64,000 nt of DNA from Gammaproteobacteria bacterium (GCA_024639905.1 JAHEGE010000001.1:124001-188000); one strand, 5' to 3'. Positions 8,183-17,291 are shown, counted from the first letter of the stretch. The notes: a model not told the origin generated them from the letters alone. Made by a program: numbers and translations.

Positions 8183-10123
8183 ATGGAAATAATAATACGC
8201 GAGAAACTTTCCTTAGCAGTGGCGCTCAGTGCCGCGTTAGCCGCGCCGCTGGCAGTCTCTCAAACCGGCACGAGTATCGCCGCGGGTGACTGGCCCGTTT
8301 ACCATGGCGACGAGTTCTCGCAGCGCTATTCCCCGCTTGATCAGATCAATGCCGACAATGTGGGCAGTCTCGAAATCGCTTGGCGGCTCTCCACGGGGAA
8401 TTTCGGCCCGTCGACCGACTATAACAACCCGTCTACACCGCTTGAGATCGACGGCGTGCTCTATGTCAATATTGCGAGCACACGCAACGTCGCGGCGTTA
8501 GATGCGTCCAGCGGGCAAGTGCTGTGGCTATGGCGTCCGCAGGAAGGCGAGCGCTACAACGAGGCGCCGCGCAAGGGCGCCGGGCGCGGCGTGGCGTTTT
8601 ATCATAAAGACGGCAAGAAACGCGTCATCGACGTGACCCCGGGCTACCAGCTGGTGTCGCTAGACGCCGACACCGGTATTCCGGATGCGTCTTTTGGCGA
8701 TAACGGCATCGTCGATCTGTATGTGGGTCTGCGCAATGCCGACGACCCACGCTTCCCGTATCCCGACATCGGGCTTTCCGCGCCACCGTTTGTGATGAAC
8801 GACGTGATCGTGGTGGGCGCTGCACACCGTACGGGTGGCCGGCCTCGCGCTAAGTCGAATGTGAAGGGGGATATCCGCGGCTTCGACGTGCATACCGGTG
8901 AGCTCTTATGGACATTTCACACGATTCCTGAGCGCGGCGAGGTGGGCTTCGAGTCGTGGTTAGACGAGGGTGTGGAGTTCACCGGCAACTCCGGCGTATG
9001 GGCGCCGCTGTCCGGTGACCCTGAGCTTGGTATCGTGTACCTGCCGGTTGAAGACCCTACCGGTGACTACTACGGAGGCGATCGCCCCGGCGATAACCTG
9101 TTCTCGAGCAGCATCGTTGCGTTGGATGTGAAGACCGGCGAGCGCAAGTGGCATTTCCAGCAGATCCATCACGACATCTGGGACTGGGACGTGCCGGCTG
9201 CGCCCGTGCTCGCCGACCTGCCGAACGGCCGCAAGGTCGTTATGTCGGTGACTAAACAATCGTTCGTTTATACCTACGACCGCGAGACCGGTGAGCCGGT
9301 GTGGCCTATCGTCGAGCAGCCGGTGCCTGCAGGCGACGTGCCGGGCGAGTGGTATTCGCCGACTCAGCCTTTCCCCACGGTGCCTGCGCCCTTCGACCGT
9401 CAGACGGTAACCGAAGACGATTTCCTAGACTGGACGCCAGAACTTCGGCAGATGGCCATAGACGCGACAGAGGGGTTCCGGCTAAGTACCGAGCTCTACA
9501 CGCCGCCTTCGCTCTCTGACGACCCCGACGGCACGAAAGGCCTGCTTAGCTTGCCATCGTCAACCGGCGGTGCGAACTGGGAAGGCTCAACCCTCGATCC
9601 CGAGACCGGCATGCTCTACGTGCCGTCACGCACGCAGCTGCAGGCGCTGTCGCTGGCTAAAAACCCAAACTCCGACCTCGACCTCAGTCAAGGCTTCGGC
9701 GTGCGCGTGCCGCGTATTCAGGGCTTGGAGATTATTAAGCCGCCTTACGGCCGCATCACCGCCATCGACATGAACAGCGGCGACCATCAGTGGATGATTC
9801 CGAATGCCGGCACGCCGGCGCGCATCGCTAACCACAAACTGCTCGAAGGCGTGGACGTGCCTGCCACGGGCATTCCTACTCGTGCGGGCACGCTGCTCAC
9901 CAAGACGCTGCTATTCGTCGCCGAAGGCAACGGTACTCCGGATGCGCTGCCTATCATGCGTGCTATTGATAAGAACACCGGCGCGATAGTCGCGCAGATC
10001 GATCTACCTGCTAACCAGATTGGTCTTCCGATGACCTACGAGCACGGCGGCAAGCAGTACCTTGCGCTGTTCGTTGGCGGTGGTGGGATTGCCGCGGAGC
10101 TTGTGGCTTATGCGTTGCCTTAA
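8183..10123 (+). CDS. periplasmic PQQ-dependent dehydrogenase (third of four)
   Basis: A 646-residue soluble quinoprotein. ATG 8183 has an AGGAG ribosome site at the right distance and starts a Sec signal peptide (core ~9-24, cleavage near VSQT). The propeller region carries HHDIWDWD with Asp334 at the position of the E. coli Gcd catalytic base and Lys358 in VTKQSFVY, and a GGANW motif near residue 460. It therefore keeps the canonical active-site Asp, unlike the enzymes at 2593 and 17445. Predicted role: oxidation of a sugar or alcohol in the periplasm. It diverges from the gcd-type gene and converges with the DsrE-like gene; its TAA stop lies inside a short palindrome shared with that gene's stop. 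Confidence 0.87.
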   Translation: MEIIIREKLSLAVALSAALAAPLAVSQTGTSIAAGDWPVYHGDEFSQRYSPLDQINADNVGSLEIAWRLSTGNFGPSTDYNNPSTPLEIDGVLYVNIASTRNVAALDASSGQVLWLWRPQEGERYNEAPRKGAGRGVAFYHKDGKKRVIDVTPGYQLVSLDADTGIPDASFGDNGIVDLYVGLRNADDPRFPYPDIGLSAPPFVMNDVIVVGAAHRTGGRPRAKSNVKGDIRGFDVHTGELLWTFHTIPERGEVGFESWLDEGVEFTGNSGVWAPLSGDPELGIVYLPVEDPTGDYYGGDRPGDNLFSSSIVALDVKTGERKWHFQQIHHDIWDWDVPAAPVLADLPNGRKVVMSVTKQSFVYTYDRETGEPVWPIVEQPVPAGDVPGEWYSPTQPFPTVPAPFDRQTVTEDDFLDWTPELRQMAIDATEGFRLSTELYTPPSLSDDPDGTKGLLSLPSSTGGANWEGSTLDPETGMLYVPSRTQLQALSLAKNPNSDLDLSQGFGVRVPRIQGLEIIKPPYGRITAIDMNSGDHQWMIPNAGTPARIANHKLLEGVDVPATGIPTRAGTLLTKTLLFVAEGNGTPDALPIMRAIDKNTGAIVAQIDLPANQIGLPMTYEHGGKQYLALFVGGGGIAAELVAYALP

Positions 10124-10141
10124 AAGGGGTCAGACCCCTTA
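10121..10141. repeat. palindromic element, copy 1 (GGGGTC-A-GACCCC)
   Basis: AAGGGGTC-A-GACCCCTT is a perfect palindrome with 8-bp arms (10124-10140). The TAA of the plus-strand PQQ gene (10121-10123) and the TAA of the minus-strand gene (complement of 10139-10141) form its two borders, so the whole gap between two convergent genes is the element. It may act as a two-way terminator. Same family as the copies at 15121, 15738, 17411, 22007 and 24031. Confidence 0.8.
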
Positions 10142-10807
10142 TTCCGCATAAAGCAGACTATAGCGGTATTCCTGCGCGCGGGTAACGGAGAGCACGCCCG
10201 CCGGCACGAAGCGGCCGTTGGGGATTAGACTCGCCATGAGTTCTGCATGCACGGGTTCGACGTCTTGCTGCGTCGCGCTCGCGATGCGGCGCGCGTACAC
10301 CAGGGTAGCCTTGCTGCACACCGCGAACTTTACCCCGCGTGCGCCGAGGTCTGCCAAGGTGTTTTGCCCATTCGCCATGCTCGCCGTGTTCATTGGATTA
10401 CTCGTGGGCGTGGGCTGCGCGCCGAAACTCAACACCGCGCCGTATTTTTCCCAGATCGCGTCGTTATAACCATAGGGCGTGGCGGCGTGGCGGAAACAGA
10501 CGATGAGCGCGTAGTCGGCATCGGTGCCGTCGTAGTCCTGCGTGTGGGTGAACAGGATGTTGTTCGCGTAGCGCACGGCATTGCCGCCGCCGGGCAGGGT
10601 GGAGGAGTCGATAAACGCGCGATGATTGCCAGCTATCTGGTCCATCCACGCATCGCCTGCGTGGCGTTTGGGCACGAAGCCTTGCTGCGAATTTTGTGCT
10701 TGTGCGCTAGTCGATGTGGCGCTCACGGCGACGCCGGCTGCCGCGGCGACGCCGAGGTTGGTCAGCAGGTTGCGGCGGTCTGTGTTGATGCCTTTCGTGT
10801 CTGTCAT
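10139..10807 (-). CDS. Tat-exported DsrE-like protein
   Basis: A 222-residue protein from ATG 10807, preceded by a strong GAGGAG ribosome site; a TTG seven codons upstream is unlikely because that ribosome site would lie inside it. The N-terminus has a twin-arginine signal (TDRRNLL at 9-15, then an Ala-rich core and SAQAQ). The mature part has two cysteines (104, 164) and a C-terminal half (ARGVKFAVC..., then FVPAGVLSVTRAQEYRYSLLY) patterned like DsrE/DsrF-fold proteins, which carry or handle sulfur on a cysteine. It is the last gene of an apparent operon with a TsdA-like cytochrome and a SulP permease, which fits a sulfur role, but the family call rests on pattern only. Tat export suggests it folds before export. 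Confidence 0.65.
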   Translation of the reverse strand: MTDTKGINTDRRNLLTNLGVAAAAGVAVSATSTSAQAQNSQQGFVPKRHAGDAWMDQIAGNHRAFIDSSTLPGGGNAVRYANNILFTHTQDYDGTDADYALIVCFRHAATPYGYNDAIWEKYGAVLSFGAQPTPTSNPMNTASMANGQNTLADLGARGVKFAVCSKATLVYARRIASATQQDVEPVHAELMASLIPNGRFVPAGVLSVTRAQEYRYSLLYAE

Positions 10808-10837
10808 GTCGGTTTTCTCCTCATTCAAATTTAGTCT

Positions 10838-12436
10838 CTATTCGCTTGCGGCATCGCCTTCGTCGGGCTGCGTTGAGCGCAGGGTTATTGTGTCACTCAA
10901 GCCGAGGCTTAAGAGAAACGCCCGCTGCTGGTCATTCACGAGTAGCGTAAGCGCCGTGCCGTGTGTTGCCATGCTGCCCGCTTCATGGGTAAAGAAGTCC
11001 ACGGCAGATTGATCGATGTGTGTCGTGTATTGCAGGTCGACTGTCAGATCTTGGTCGCGCAGCGTGCGGAACTGTTCCGTAAGATGCGAGACCGAGGCGT
11101 AGAATAACGAGCCTTTAACCTTGAGAGTCGCCTGGCTAGCGTCGCGCTCGACAGAGAGATCGAGCTGGCTAATACGCAATAGGAAAACGCTAACCGATAA
11201 GAAAACGGCAATCGCGATACCGGTTGCGAGCCCGAAGAAGACGATGCCGACAAACGTCGCCAGATAAATCACCAACTCCGGCCGCTCGGGTGCATAGTGT
11301 TTGACGTCGCTCCACTTAATCATATCTAGCCCAACGATGAACAGCGTCCCCGCCATCGCCGCCATCGGCATGTAGGTAAGTATCGGGCCAAGGAAGGTGA
11401 TTAGCAGAAGGACGAAGCCGGCGGCAACGATGCCTGAGAGCGGTGTCGACGCGCCGAGGCTGCGATTAGCCTTGCTGCGATTAAAACTGCCTGAGCCTGC
11501 AAAGGTTGAGAAGAACGGCGCGAGGAAATTGGCGAGGCCCTGAGCATACACTTCTTTGTCGAGGTCTATCTCTTGATCGGTTGTCATGCGCAGCTCGCGC
11601 ACTATAACCAATGACTGCGCAAGCCCGATGAACGCGATCGTTAACGCGTAGGGGATCAGCTTAATGCTGGTCATCAGGTATTCGATATTCACAGTTGGCA
11701 CGTGCAAGGGCAGCCACTGCAGCGGCATACGGCCTAAGTATTCGAGTTCTGTTACCGGCTGTGGCCAAATGAAACTCACCAGCATGCCGGCGAGATAGCC
11801 GCAGGCCACCGCGACGATCAGAAAATAGCGATGCGAGTAGCGCCTGCCGATAAAGCCACCGGCGATGGTCACCACGCCAATAAACAGGCTATAGGGGCTG
11901 ATGAGATCTTTCGCATCGCTAACAATGATGTAGAGCTTCTCGTAGAAGAACGTCGTGTTGAAGGTTGACAGGTTGAGGATGCTATCCAACGACGCCATCA
12001 CGATGAGAAAGCCCGCGCCGGCTGAGATGCCGGAGATCGCCGACGGCGACAAGTACTGAAAGATGCGCGCGCCGCGCACCAACCAGAACAGTAATTGGAT
12101 GAGGCCGACCATCAGGCACAAGATAAACACATAGTCGATGTACACCGGGCTGCCGCGTCCTGCGAGGGGTAATACGGCTGAGCCGATGAGTATCGCCACC
12201 GCCGTATTGGGCCCGCTCATCATGGACGAACTGCCAAGGAAGCTGGTGAAGAGTGTGACGAAAATCGCGCCGTAGAGTCCGTATTCCGGTTGCAGGCCGG
12301 CGAGGTAAGCAAAGGTGATGCCCTGCGGGATGACTAAGATGGCGCCGACGACACCGGCGAACACCTCGGTGCGCCAATTCATGCTGCGCGCCCAAGCAAG
12401 AGAGGGCGTCGCTTCTCTTAGCAGCGTGGGTATCAA
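10838..12436 (-). CDS. SulP family anion permease with STAS domain
   Basis: A 532-residue inner-membrane transporter. The N-terminal half has the SulP signature (VIPQGITFAYLAGLQPEYGLY, then SSSMMSGPNTAVAIL), with 10 or more hydrophobic segments to about residue 410, followed by a cytoplasmic STAS domain (about 425-525). SulP proteins move sulfate, bicarbonate or other anions. The start is TTG at 12436, whose bases overlap the TGA stop of the upstream cytochrome gene (TTGA), a sign of translational coupling; an internal ATG at 12382 would cut conserved sequence less clearly and is second choice. Position between a TsdA-like cytochrome and a DsrE-like protein suggests sulfate or thiosulfate traffic; bicarbonate remains possible. 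Confidence 0.88.
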   Translation of the reverse strand: MIPTLLREATPSLAWARSMNWRTEVFAGVVGAILVIPQGITFAYLAGLQPEYGLYGAIFVTLFTSFLGSSSMMSGPNTAVAILIGSAVLPLAGRGSPVYIDYVFILCLMVGLIQLLFWLVRGARIFQYLSPSAISGISAGAGFLIVMASLDSILNLSTFNTTFFYEKLYIIVSDAKDLISPYSLFIGVVTIAGGFIGRRYSHRYFLIVAVACGYLAGMLVSFIWPQPVTELEYLGRMPLQWLPLHVPTVNIEYLMTSIKLIPYALTIAFIGLAQSLVIVRELRMTTDQEIDLDKEVYAQGLANFLAPFFSTFAGSGSFNRSKANRSLGASTPLSGIVAAGFVLLLITFLGPILTYMPMAAMAGTLFIVGLDMIKWSDVKHYAPERPELVIYLATFVGIVFFGLATGIAIAVFLSVSVFLLRISQLDLSVERDASQATLKVKGSLFYASVSHLTEQFRTLRDQDLTVDLQYTTHIDQSAVDFFTHEAGSMATHGTALTLLVNDQQRAFLLSLGLSDTITLRSTQPDEGDAASE

Positions 12437-13260
12437 GGCAGCAGGTCTTCGAGCAGTTTGAGGAACTTGCTCTGCCGCGGATCAGCGGGGCGGTACTGCA
12501 AATTCAAGTAGGCGGCGACATCGAAGGCCTGCTGATGCGTCAGCGACTTGTCTTGGCCCAGCGGCATGTTCGCCCAAATGAAGCCGGCGGCTTCGTCGAT
12601 GCGGTTCATTCCCGCACCACGGTTATAAGAGTTCATTCCCCACACCGGCGGCATATCGCCTACGCCGCCGCCTTGTTCGCCGTGGCAGCTGGCACACTGT
12701 TCCAGATACACGGCGCGGCCATTGGCGGGATTCGGGTCGTAGCCCGTGGCCGGAAGGGTAGGCACGCCGCGGCCCTCAGGCTCGGCACCCATAACCTCGC
12801 CTTGGGAAAGGTAGGTGACATAGGCGGCAATCGCCAACACCTCGGGTGCGTCGTCCGGCGGCATAATGCCGTCCATGCTGTAGACAAAACACTCGCGGAT
12901 GCGCAGCCCGATACCGTTGCGTTTGCCGTTCTTGGCGCGCCACTTGGGGTACATGCCGGCCACATTTAACGGGAGCGCGTCGGCTTTAGTGCCCGAGTTC
13001 AAATGGCAGTTCTTGCAGTTGAGAGCATTGCCGACGTAGCGGCTCGCAAAGTGTTGAGTATCGTTGACGATCTGATAGCCATAGACCACGTTGGAGTAGT
13101 AGTCGTCTAAGAACGGCTCGTTGACTAGTTGTTCTATGCTCGGCAGGGATTGCTGGGCGAGCGCGGTGGGCGTTAAGAGAAGCGCTGCCAGCGCCGCAAA
13201 CACGGATGCGAGAAAAGCGCTGCGCCGGCGGACACGGATTAGGGATCGGGTGAGATTCAT
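12433..13260 (-). CDS. exported diheme cytochrome c, thiosulfate dehydrogenase (TsdA)-like
   Basis: A 275-residue periplasmic protein with a Sec signal peptide (core ~17-34, cleavage near ALAQQ) and two heme-binding motifs, CKNCH (82-86) and CASCH (189-193). The sequence around the first heme (RYVGNALNCKNCHLNSGT) and the following LRIRECFVYSMDG with Cys124 resemble TsdA, in which a cysteine some 40 residues after the first heme is its axial ligand. Met203 or Met232 could ligate heme 2. TsdA joins two thiosulfates to tetrathionate or does the reverse. It leads an operon with SulP and DsrE-like genes. An electron acceptor role for the neighbouring PQQ enzymes is the main alternative. Confidence 0.82.
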   Translation of the reverse strand: MNLTRSLIRVRRRSAFLASVFAALAALLLTPTALAQQSLPSIEQLVNEPFLDDYYSNVVYGYQIVNDTQHFASRYVGNALNCKNCHLNSGTKADALPLNVAGMYPKWRAKNGKRNGIGLRIRECFVYSMDGIMPPDDAPEVLAIAAYVTYLSQGEVMGAEPEGRGVPTLPATGYDPNPANGRAVYLEQCASCHGEQGGGVGDMPPVWGMNSYNRGAGMNRIDEAAGFIWANMPLGQDKSLTHQQAFDVAAYLNLQYRPADPRQSKFLKLLEDLLP

Positions 13261-13393
13261 GATTATTCTTGTTGGCTCTCAGATGAATTCTTAGAGTGAG
13301 TCTGCAGAATGGGCGAGCAGACGCCTAAGTATTGTAGGGGAGTGCTTGGAGCGAGGAAAGTAGCAAGGCTTGATAGAGGTCAAGTCACACTGT

Positions 13394-14380
13394 TTATTGC
13401 CCTCGCTCCTGCACGCGAGCACCTTGAAGGATATAAGTGAGCGAATAATTGCCTTCGTGACAGGCGAATTCGTAGAGCCTGTCGTTTGTATCATTGCGCG
13501 TCAGCATGCGCTCGCCAATCACCGGCTCGCTAAAGGCCAAGGGATCACGAACCTCGAATCCATAGAGAATGCTGCCTGCGTCAACCAGCGTGAGCCGTTC
13601 AATGATTTCTAGCTGCGCCGATGCCGCCGCTCTGCCGAGGGAAGTCTGCTCAGGTCTAAAGTTGCGGCTGTTAATAACTAAGGTTTCCCCGTCCCAGTAA
13701 CCCGTTGAGTCACCCATCCATTTATCGAAGCTAGGCTTTGGCGGCGAGGCGTTTTCGTGCAGCCTGATTATTCTGGCGTCATGGACCATTTCGGTCATGA
13801 TCATGAGGTAATCCTTAGTCTGAACAATCTGCAGATTCGGATTCATCATAATGGGGGTCAGAGACGGAATAGCCGCGCCAAAAGCGAGGCAACGTCCTGA
13901 AAGCGGCTGGCCTTCGGGGCCATCAACATCGGATGGCGGAATCGATTTTTCTGTAGCGATGGACGTCTTCGACGAGAGTGCTTTTGGCAACCGTCCATTG
14001 GCGGGGCTGACGATGATTGAGGTGCGATACTCCGAGCCTATGGGCACGAGTGCGGGGTCTTGGAAATGCGAAAGGAAATTATCGTCCGCCTCTTGTCGAA
14101 TGGCTGCTCCTTTTTCTGGCGCCCCTCGATCGGGTGCTAACGGCGCGAACAACGCTGTGTTCCTCTCATCCATCCTTGTCTCGATTTGCTTCACTTCCTC
14201 GATTGAAAAGGCGCGCTGCTCCCCAAGATGCTCCGCACGCTGTAGTGGCGTTCGAGAGCCGTACCACCAAGTTCCCTGTAAGTCCGGCCTGCCATATTGA
14301 GTCGTGGGAAGGGCCTCATCTTGTCCGTATAAGTTCGCAGCGCAGCAGAGCGTTAAGAATAGCGCTAGGATAGATTTCAT
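13394..14380 (-). CDS. exported protein of an unnamed family (paralog of the one at 30242)
   Basis: A 328-residue protein with a Sec signal peptide (residues 1-19, cleavage near LYGQD). Start ATG 14380 has a GAGAGG ribosome site. I do not know a function. After the signal comes YGRPDLQGTWW and an LGEQRAF motif; the C-terminal part has HDARIIRL, KWMGDSTGYWDGETLV, and LYEFACHEGNYSL, with one conserved Cys-His in ACHEGNY. The protein at 30242-31291 shares all of these in the same order, so the two are paralogs. Such proteins are common in soil and marine bacteria and carry no assigned role. It lies upstream of the cytochrome operon in the same direction with a 133-base gap. Confidence 0.85.
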   Translation of the reverse strand: MKSILALFLTLCCAANLYGQDEALPTTQYGRPDLQGTWWYGSRTPLQRAEHLGEQRAFSIEEVKQIETRMDERNTALFAPLAPDRGAPEKGAAIRQEADDNFLSHFQDPALVPIGSEYRTSIIVSPANGRLPKALSSKTSIATEKSIPPSDVDGPEGQPLSGRCLAFGAAIPSLTPIMMNPNLQIVQTKDYLMIMTEMVHDARIIRLHENASPPKPSFDKWMGDSTGYWDGETLVINSRNFRPEQTSLGRAAASAQLEIIERLTLVDAGSILYGFEVRDPLAFSEPVIGERMLTRNDTNDRLYEFACHEGNYSLTYILQGARVQERGQ

Positions 14381-14608
14381 TGAGAGCCTCTCTTGTCGGT
14401 TTGCTACAGGGGTGTACGATCGCGTTAAAGGGTGAGGAGTAGGTTTAGTATTCCGCGCTTAGCGCGAGTAGTACATGAATCAAATTGTCGCAGAGGAGAA
14501 AGGCCTTAAGTCACGAGTATTGTCACGATTGGTCACAATCTATCGATTGCGCTACAGTAATCTCTGCCACTAGTCTGTACAGAGATAACTAACAAAGGAA
14601 AGTTAAAA

Positions 14609-15118
14609 ATGAAGAAGAGTCTACTGGGAAGCGTCGCCCTTTTAATATCTTGTTTGACGGGCACAACACTCGCTCAAGACATTCCCGATGCGATTATTAG
14701 TCATGAGGGGATCGGTTTCTCGCGCATGGATGAAGGCGCTGTTGTCGCTTACGATCTAGTCTCCGCCTATGATGAACATGTCGTCTTAGAGGCAGATTGC
14801 GGGACTTTTAAAGCCGAGGCAAAAGGAGTGAGCTGGTGTTTCGCTAATGCGCAGAACCAGGCAACTTTTGAGGCGGCGACAACCGCTAATGGCAATAATC
14901 CGTATCTGCCGTTCGTCGGGGGCCACTGTGGTCTAGGTATGGCGAACGGCAACCTGGTTGCCAAGGGAGACCCTCGCACGGCGGTGAGAATCGGCGACCA
15001 CTTGGTGCTCAATGGCCGCTTCGTTGTCCGTACACGCTTCCTGCAGGACACGGAAAGGAATGTCGACAATGCGTTGCTGCGCTATGCGTTAGCCATTGAA
15101 GTCGGGAAGCTTAAGTAG
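14609..15118 (+). CDS. exported YHS-domain-like protein
   Basis: A 169-residue protein with a Sec signal peptide (MKKSLLGSVALLISCLTG..., cleavage near LAQD). AAAGGAAAG precedes ATG 14609. The mature part matches the periplasmic YHS pattern: SWCFANAQNQATFE, then PYLPFVGGHCGLGMANG, GDPRTAVRIGDHLVLNG and a late FLQDTERN. YHS domains are small metal-binding or metal-sensing modules; this version has cysteines at about residues 64, 72 and 107. Function is unknown. It diverges from the exported protein at 13394 across 228 bases and ends at a palindromic element. Confidence 0.75.
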   Translation: MKKSLLGSVALLISCLTGTTLAQDIPDAIISHEGIGFSRMDEGAVVAYDLVSAYDEHVVLEADCGTFKAEAKGVSWCFANAQNQATFEAATTANGNNPYLPFVGGHCGLGMANGNLVAKGDPRTAVRIGDHLVLNGRFVVRTRFLQDTERNVDNALLRYALAIEVGKLK

Positions 15119-15120
15119 GT

Positions 15121-15155
15121 AAAAAGGGGTTAAAAAGGGGTCAGACCCCTTTTTA
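15121..15155. repeat. palindromic element, copy 2, with an extra half unit
   Basis: From 15131 to 15155 a perfect palindrome with 12-bp arms (TAAAAAGGGGTC, centre A at 15143, then its reverse complement). It is preceded by another AAAAAGGGGT half unit (15121-15130), so the left half is present twice in tandem. It starts three bases after the YHS gene and has a T-run on both strands, and so could serve as a terminator. Confidence 0.8.
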
Positions 15156-15225
15156 CTGAAAGGAAGTGTTGAACACGAGGGCCCATCCTATACAAGTAAA
15201 ATAGCTTGGAGAAAAAGAGAGGGAC

Positions 15226-15741
15226 ATGAGTGAGTTAATAAGCAAACTGTGGAGGCTGCTATCTTTACTGAGTCTGGTAGGGGCGAGCCCGCAGCTGTTG
15301 TCGCAAACGGCAGTCTTTCAGGATGGCGTGCTGACGGTGCCGCAGGGTGCTGCGATGGTGGATGGAGAAATACTCCACTACAGCAATATTAGGCTGGCGG
15401 CGGATAGCGACGGGAGATTTACCTTGCTTGATGCACGGTCAAGCAGTTTGGTTTATGTAGATACCGTGGCGATTGAAATCGCAGAGTCGCTGCCGGTCCA
15501 AGTGCGTCTTATCGTGACGGGAAGCAAGTCAGTACCCTGTGTTGAACTGATGGAGCCTGCTGTGATTTTTAATGAGGCGACGTTTAAAGTTGCCTTAGCC
15601 GAAACCTCGATGGGCCCCGCAGAAACCTGTATCGCGATGCTCGATCCTTTCGAAGTCCAGATCCCTCTGGATGTCACTGAATTGGGCGCCGGCTCCTACG
15701 CCGTCAGTGTCAACGGCGTAGAGGGCGGCTTTAGTTTGTAA
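15226..15741 (+). CDS. exported protein of unknown function
   Basis: A 171-residue protein with a Sec signal peptide (residues ~8-26, cleavage near LLSQT). AGAGGG sits just before ATG 15226. The mature part is rich in beta-strand patterns, with two cysteines (about 105 and 131) in EPAV/ETC contexts that could form a disulfide, and ends in PFEVQIPLDVTELGAGSYAVSVNG, a pattern common at the end of small secreted Ig-like or inhibitor-like domains. I do not recognise the family. Its TAA stop is the left border of a palindromic element, which faces the acyl-CoA synthetase gene. Confidence 0.75.
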   Translation: MSELISKLWRLLSLLSLVGASPQLLSQTAVFQDGVLTVPQGAAMVDGEILHYSNIRLAADSDGRFTLLDARSSSLVYVDTVAIEIAESLPVQVRLIVTGSKSVPCVELMEPAVIFNEATFKVALAETSMGPAETCIAMLDPFEVQIPLDVTELGAGSYAVSVNGVEGGFSL

Positions 15742-15762
15742 AAGCGGTCGGCCCCCTTTTAC
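15738..15762. repeat. palindromic element, copy 3 (diverged centre)
   Basis: GTAAAAG (15738-15744) and CTTTTAC (15756-15762) frame a diverged G/C-rich centre. The TAA stops of the two convergent genes (15739-15741 and complement of 15759-15761) lie at its two ends, the same arrangement as in the copy at 10121. Confidence 0.65.
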
Positions 15763-17291
15763 TTCAACAGCCGGCGCAGGATCTTGCCCGATGCTGATTT
15801 AGGGATCTCAGTGGCAAATTCGAGTATCCGGATCTGCTTATAGGTCGCGACCTTTGTTGCGACAAACGCCTGTATCTCCTCGGCGCTGACGTCGTGTCCT
15901 TCCTTAAGCACAACAAAAGCCTTGGGCAGCTCGCCCGCCTCGTCGTCAGGCACACCGATCACCGCGGCGTCCGCGACAGCCGGGTGTGTTACCAACAGTG
16001 CTTCTAGCTCCGCGGGAGGCACTTGGAAGCCCTTAAACTTGATCAGCTCTTTGAGTCGATCGACGATGGTAAAGTGGCCATCAGCATCGACGTGGCCGAT
16101 GTCGCCCGTGTGCAGCCAGCCATCTTCATCGATCGTTTCTTTGGTGGCTTTTTCGTTGTTGAGATAGCCGGGCATCACCTGTGGGCCGCGCACCCAGATC
16201 TCGCCGTCTTCGCCTAGTCCCAGGTCTTTCCCGGTTTCGGTGTCGACGATCCTACATTCGGTAGACGGAATCAAAATACCGATCGAGCCTGACTTATACA
16301 TGCCAGTCGGAGTCGAGTGGCTTACTGGCGACAATTCGGTCATGCCGTAGCCCTGCACTACCTCGCAGCCGAGTCGTGCCGCCGCTTCTTCGGCGAGCTC
16401 GGCGCCCAAAGGTGCTGCGCCACTGAAAACACATTCCAAAGAAGACAGGTCGTAGTCGTTAACGATGGGCTGTTTAGCGAGCGCTAGTACGATAGGCGGT
16501 GCAACGAACGCGCGTTTGATCTTATGATCTTGGGCGAGTTGTAAAAACTGGACGAGGTCGAACCGCGCCATGGTGACTACTTTGCCACCCTGCGCGAGCG
16601 CGTTGTTCATCAGAACCTGCATGCCGTAGATGTGGAAAAAAGGCAGGAAAGACAAAATGGCTTCGTCTTCGTCAACCGTTAGCACCGCTTCCGACTGGAC
16701 GAGATTCGCTACGAGGTTGCGGTGAGTTAGCATCACGCCTTTCGATAATCCAGTGGTACCGGATGAGTAGGGAAGCGCGACGACGTCGTCAGGCGCTACC
16801 TCAACCTGCTCTTGTAGAGGCTCGCCCATCAACGCTGTTAATGGCTCAGCGTCGCTCGGGTCTATCGTGAAGATTGAAGTAACCCCGGTTCCGGCGACGG
16901 CTTCTTTAGCTATAGGCAGGAACATGGACACAGTGACGAGCAGGCTTGCACCCGAATCTTTCAGCTGGTGCTGTACCTCGTGCGCGGTGTAAGTCGGATT
17001 AATGGTGGTCACTGTAGCGCCAGCCCAGGCTGTGCCATGGAAGGCCACGGCGTACTCAGGGAGGTTAGGCGCCATGATGGCCAACACATCGCCCTTGCCG
17101 AAGCCGCGCGCCTTGAGGCCACCAGCGAGTGCCTTGACGGCATTGGCGAACTCGCCGTAAGTCAGCGTCCTACCAGAGGCACCATCGACGAGCGCAGGCT
17201 TGTCGGCTAGGCGTTCCGCGTGGCGCAGCACGAAGGGGGTTAAGAGGGTGTCGGGTATCTCGACGTCAGGCAGTAAACTGGTATGGATCAT
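15759..17291 (-). CDS. acyl-CoA synthetase, 4-coumarate-CoA ligase type
   Basis: A 510-residue AMP-forming ligase from ATG 17291; a GTG 66 bases further upstream adds an unconserved Arg-rich leader and was not chosen. Motifs in order: the P-loop-like PYSSGTTGLSKGV, then LPFFHIYGM, GYGMTELSPVSH (A5), HTGDIGHVDADG (A7), DRLKELIKFKGFQVPPAELE (A8) and a C-terminal PKSASGKILRR with the catalytic Lys (A10). It activates a carboxylic acid, probably an aryl-propenoic or medium-chain acid, to the CoA thioester in the cytoplasm. Identity of the acid is not readable. It is a single gene with convergent partner to the left; the PQQ gene upstream reads the same way with a 153-base gap. Confidence 0.88.
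   Translation of the reverse strand: MIHTSLLPDVEIPDTLLTPFVLRHAERLADKPALVDGASGRTLTYGEFANAVKALAGGLKARGFGKGDVLAIMAPNLPEYAVAFHGTAWAGATVTTINPTYTAHEVQHQLKDSGASLLVTVSMFLPIAKEAVAGTGVTSIFTIDPSDAEPLTALMGEPLQEQVEVAPDDVVALPYSSGTTGLSKGVMLTHRNLVANLVQSEAVLTVDEDEAILSFLPFFHIYGMQVLMNNALAQGGKVVTMARFDLVQFLQLAQDHKIKRAFVAPPIVLALAKQPIVNDYDLSSLECVFSGAAPLGAELAEEAAARLGCEVVQGYGMTELSPVSHSTPTGMYKSGSIGILIPSTECRIVDTETGKDLGLGEDGEIWVRGPQVMPGYLNNEKATKETIDEDGWLHTGDIGHVDADGHFTIVDRLKELIKFKGFQVPPAELEALLVTHPAVADAAVIGVPDDEAGELPKAFVVLKEGHDVSAEEIQAFVATKVATYKQIRILEFATEIPKSASGKILRRLLK

Noticed and set aside
13845..13865. GGGGGTCAG inside the exported-protein gene at 13394
   Set aside because: No complementary arm follows; the match is coding chance.
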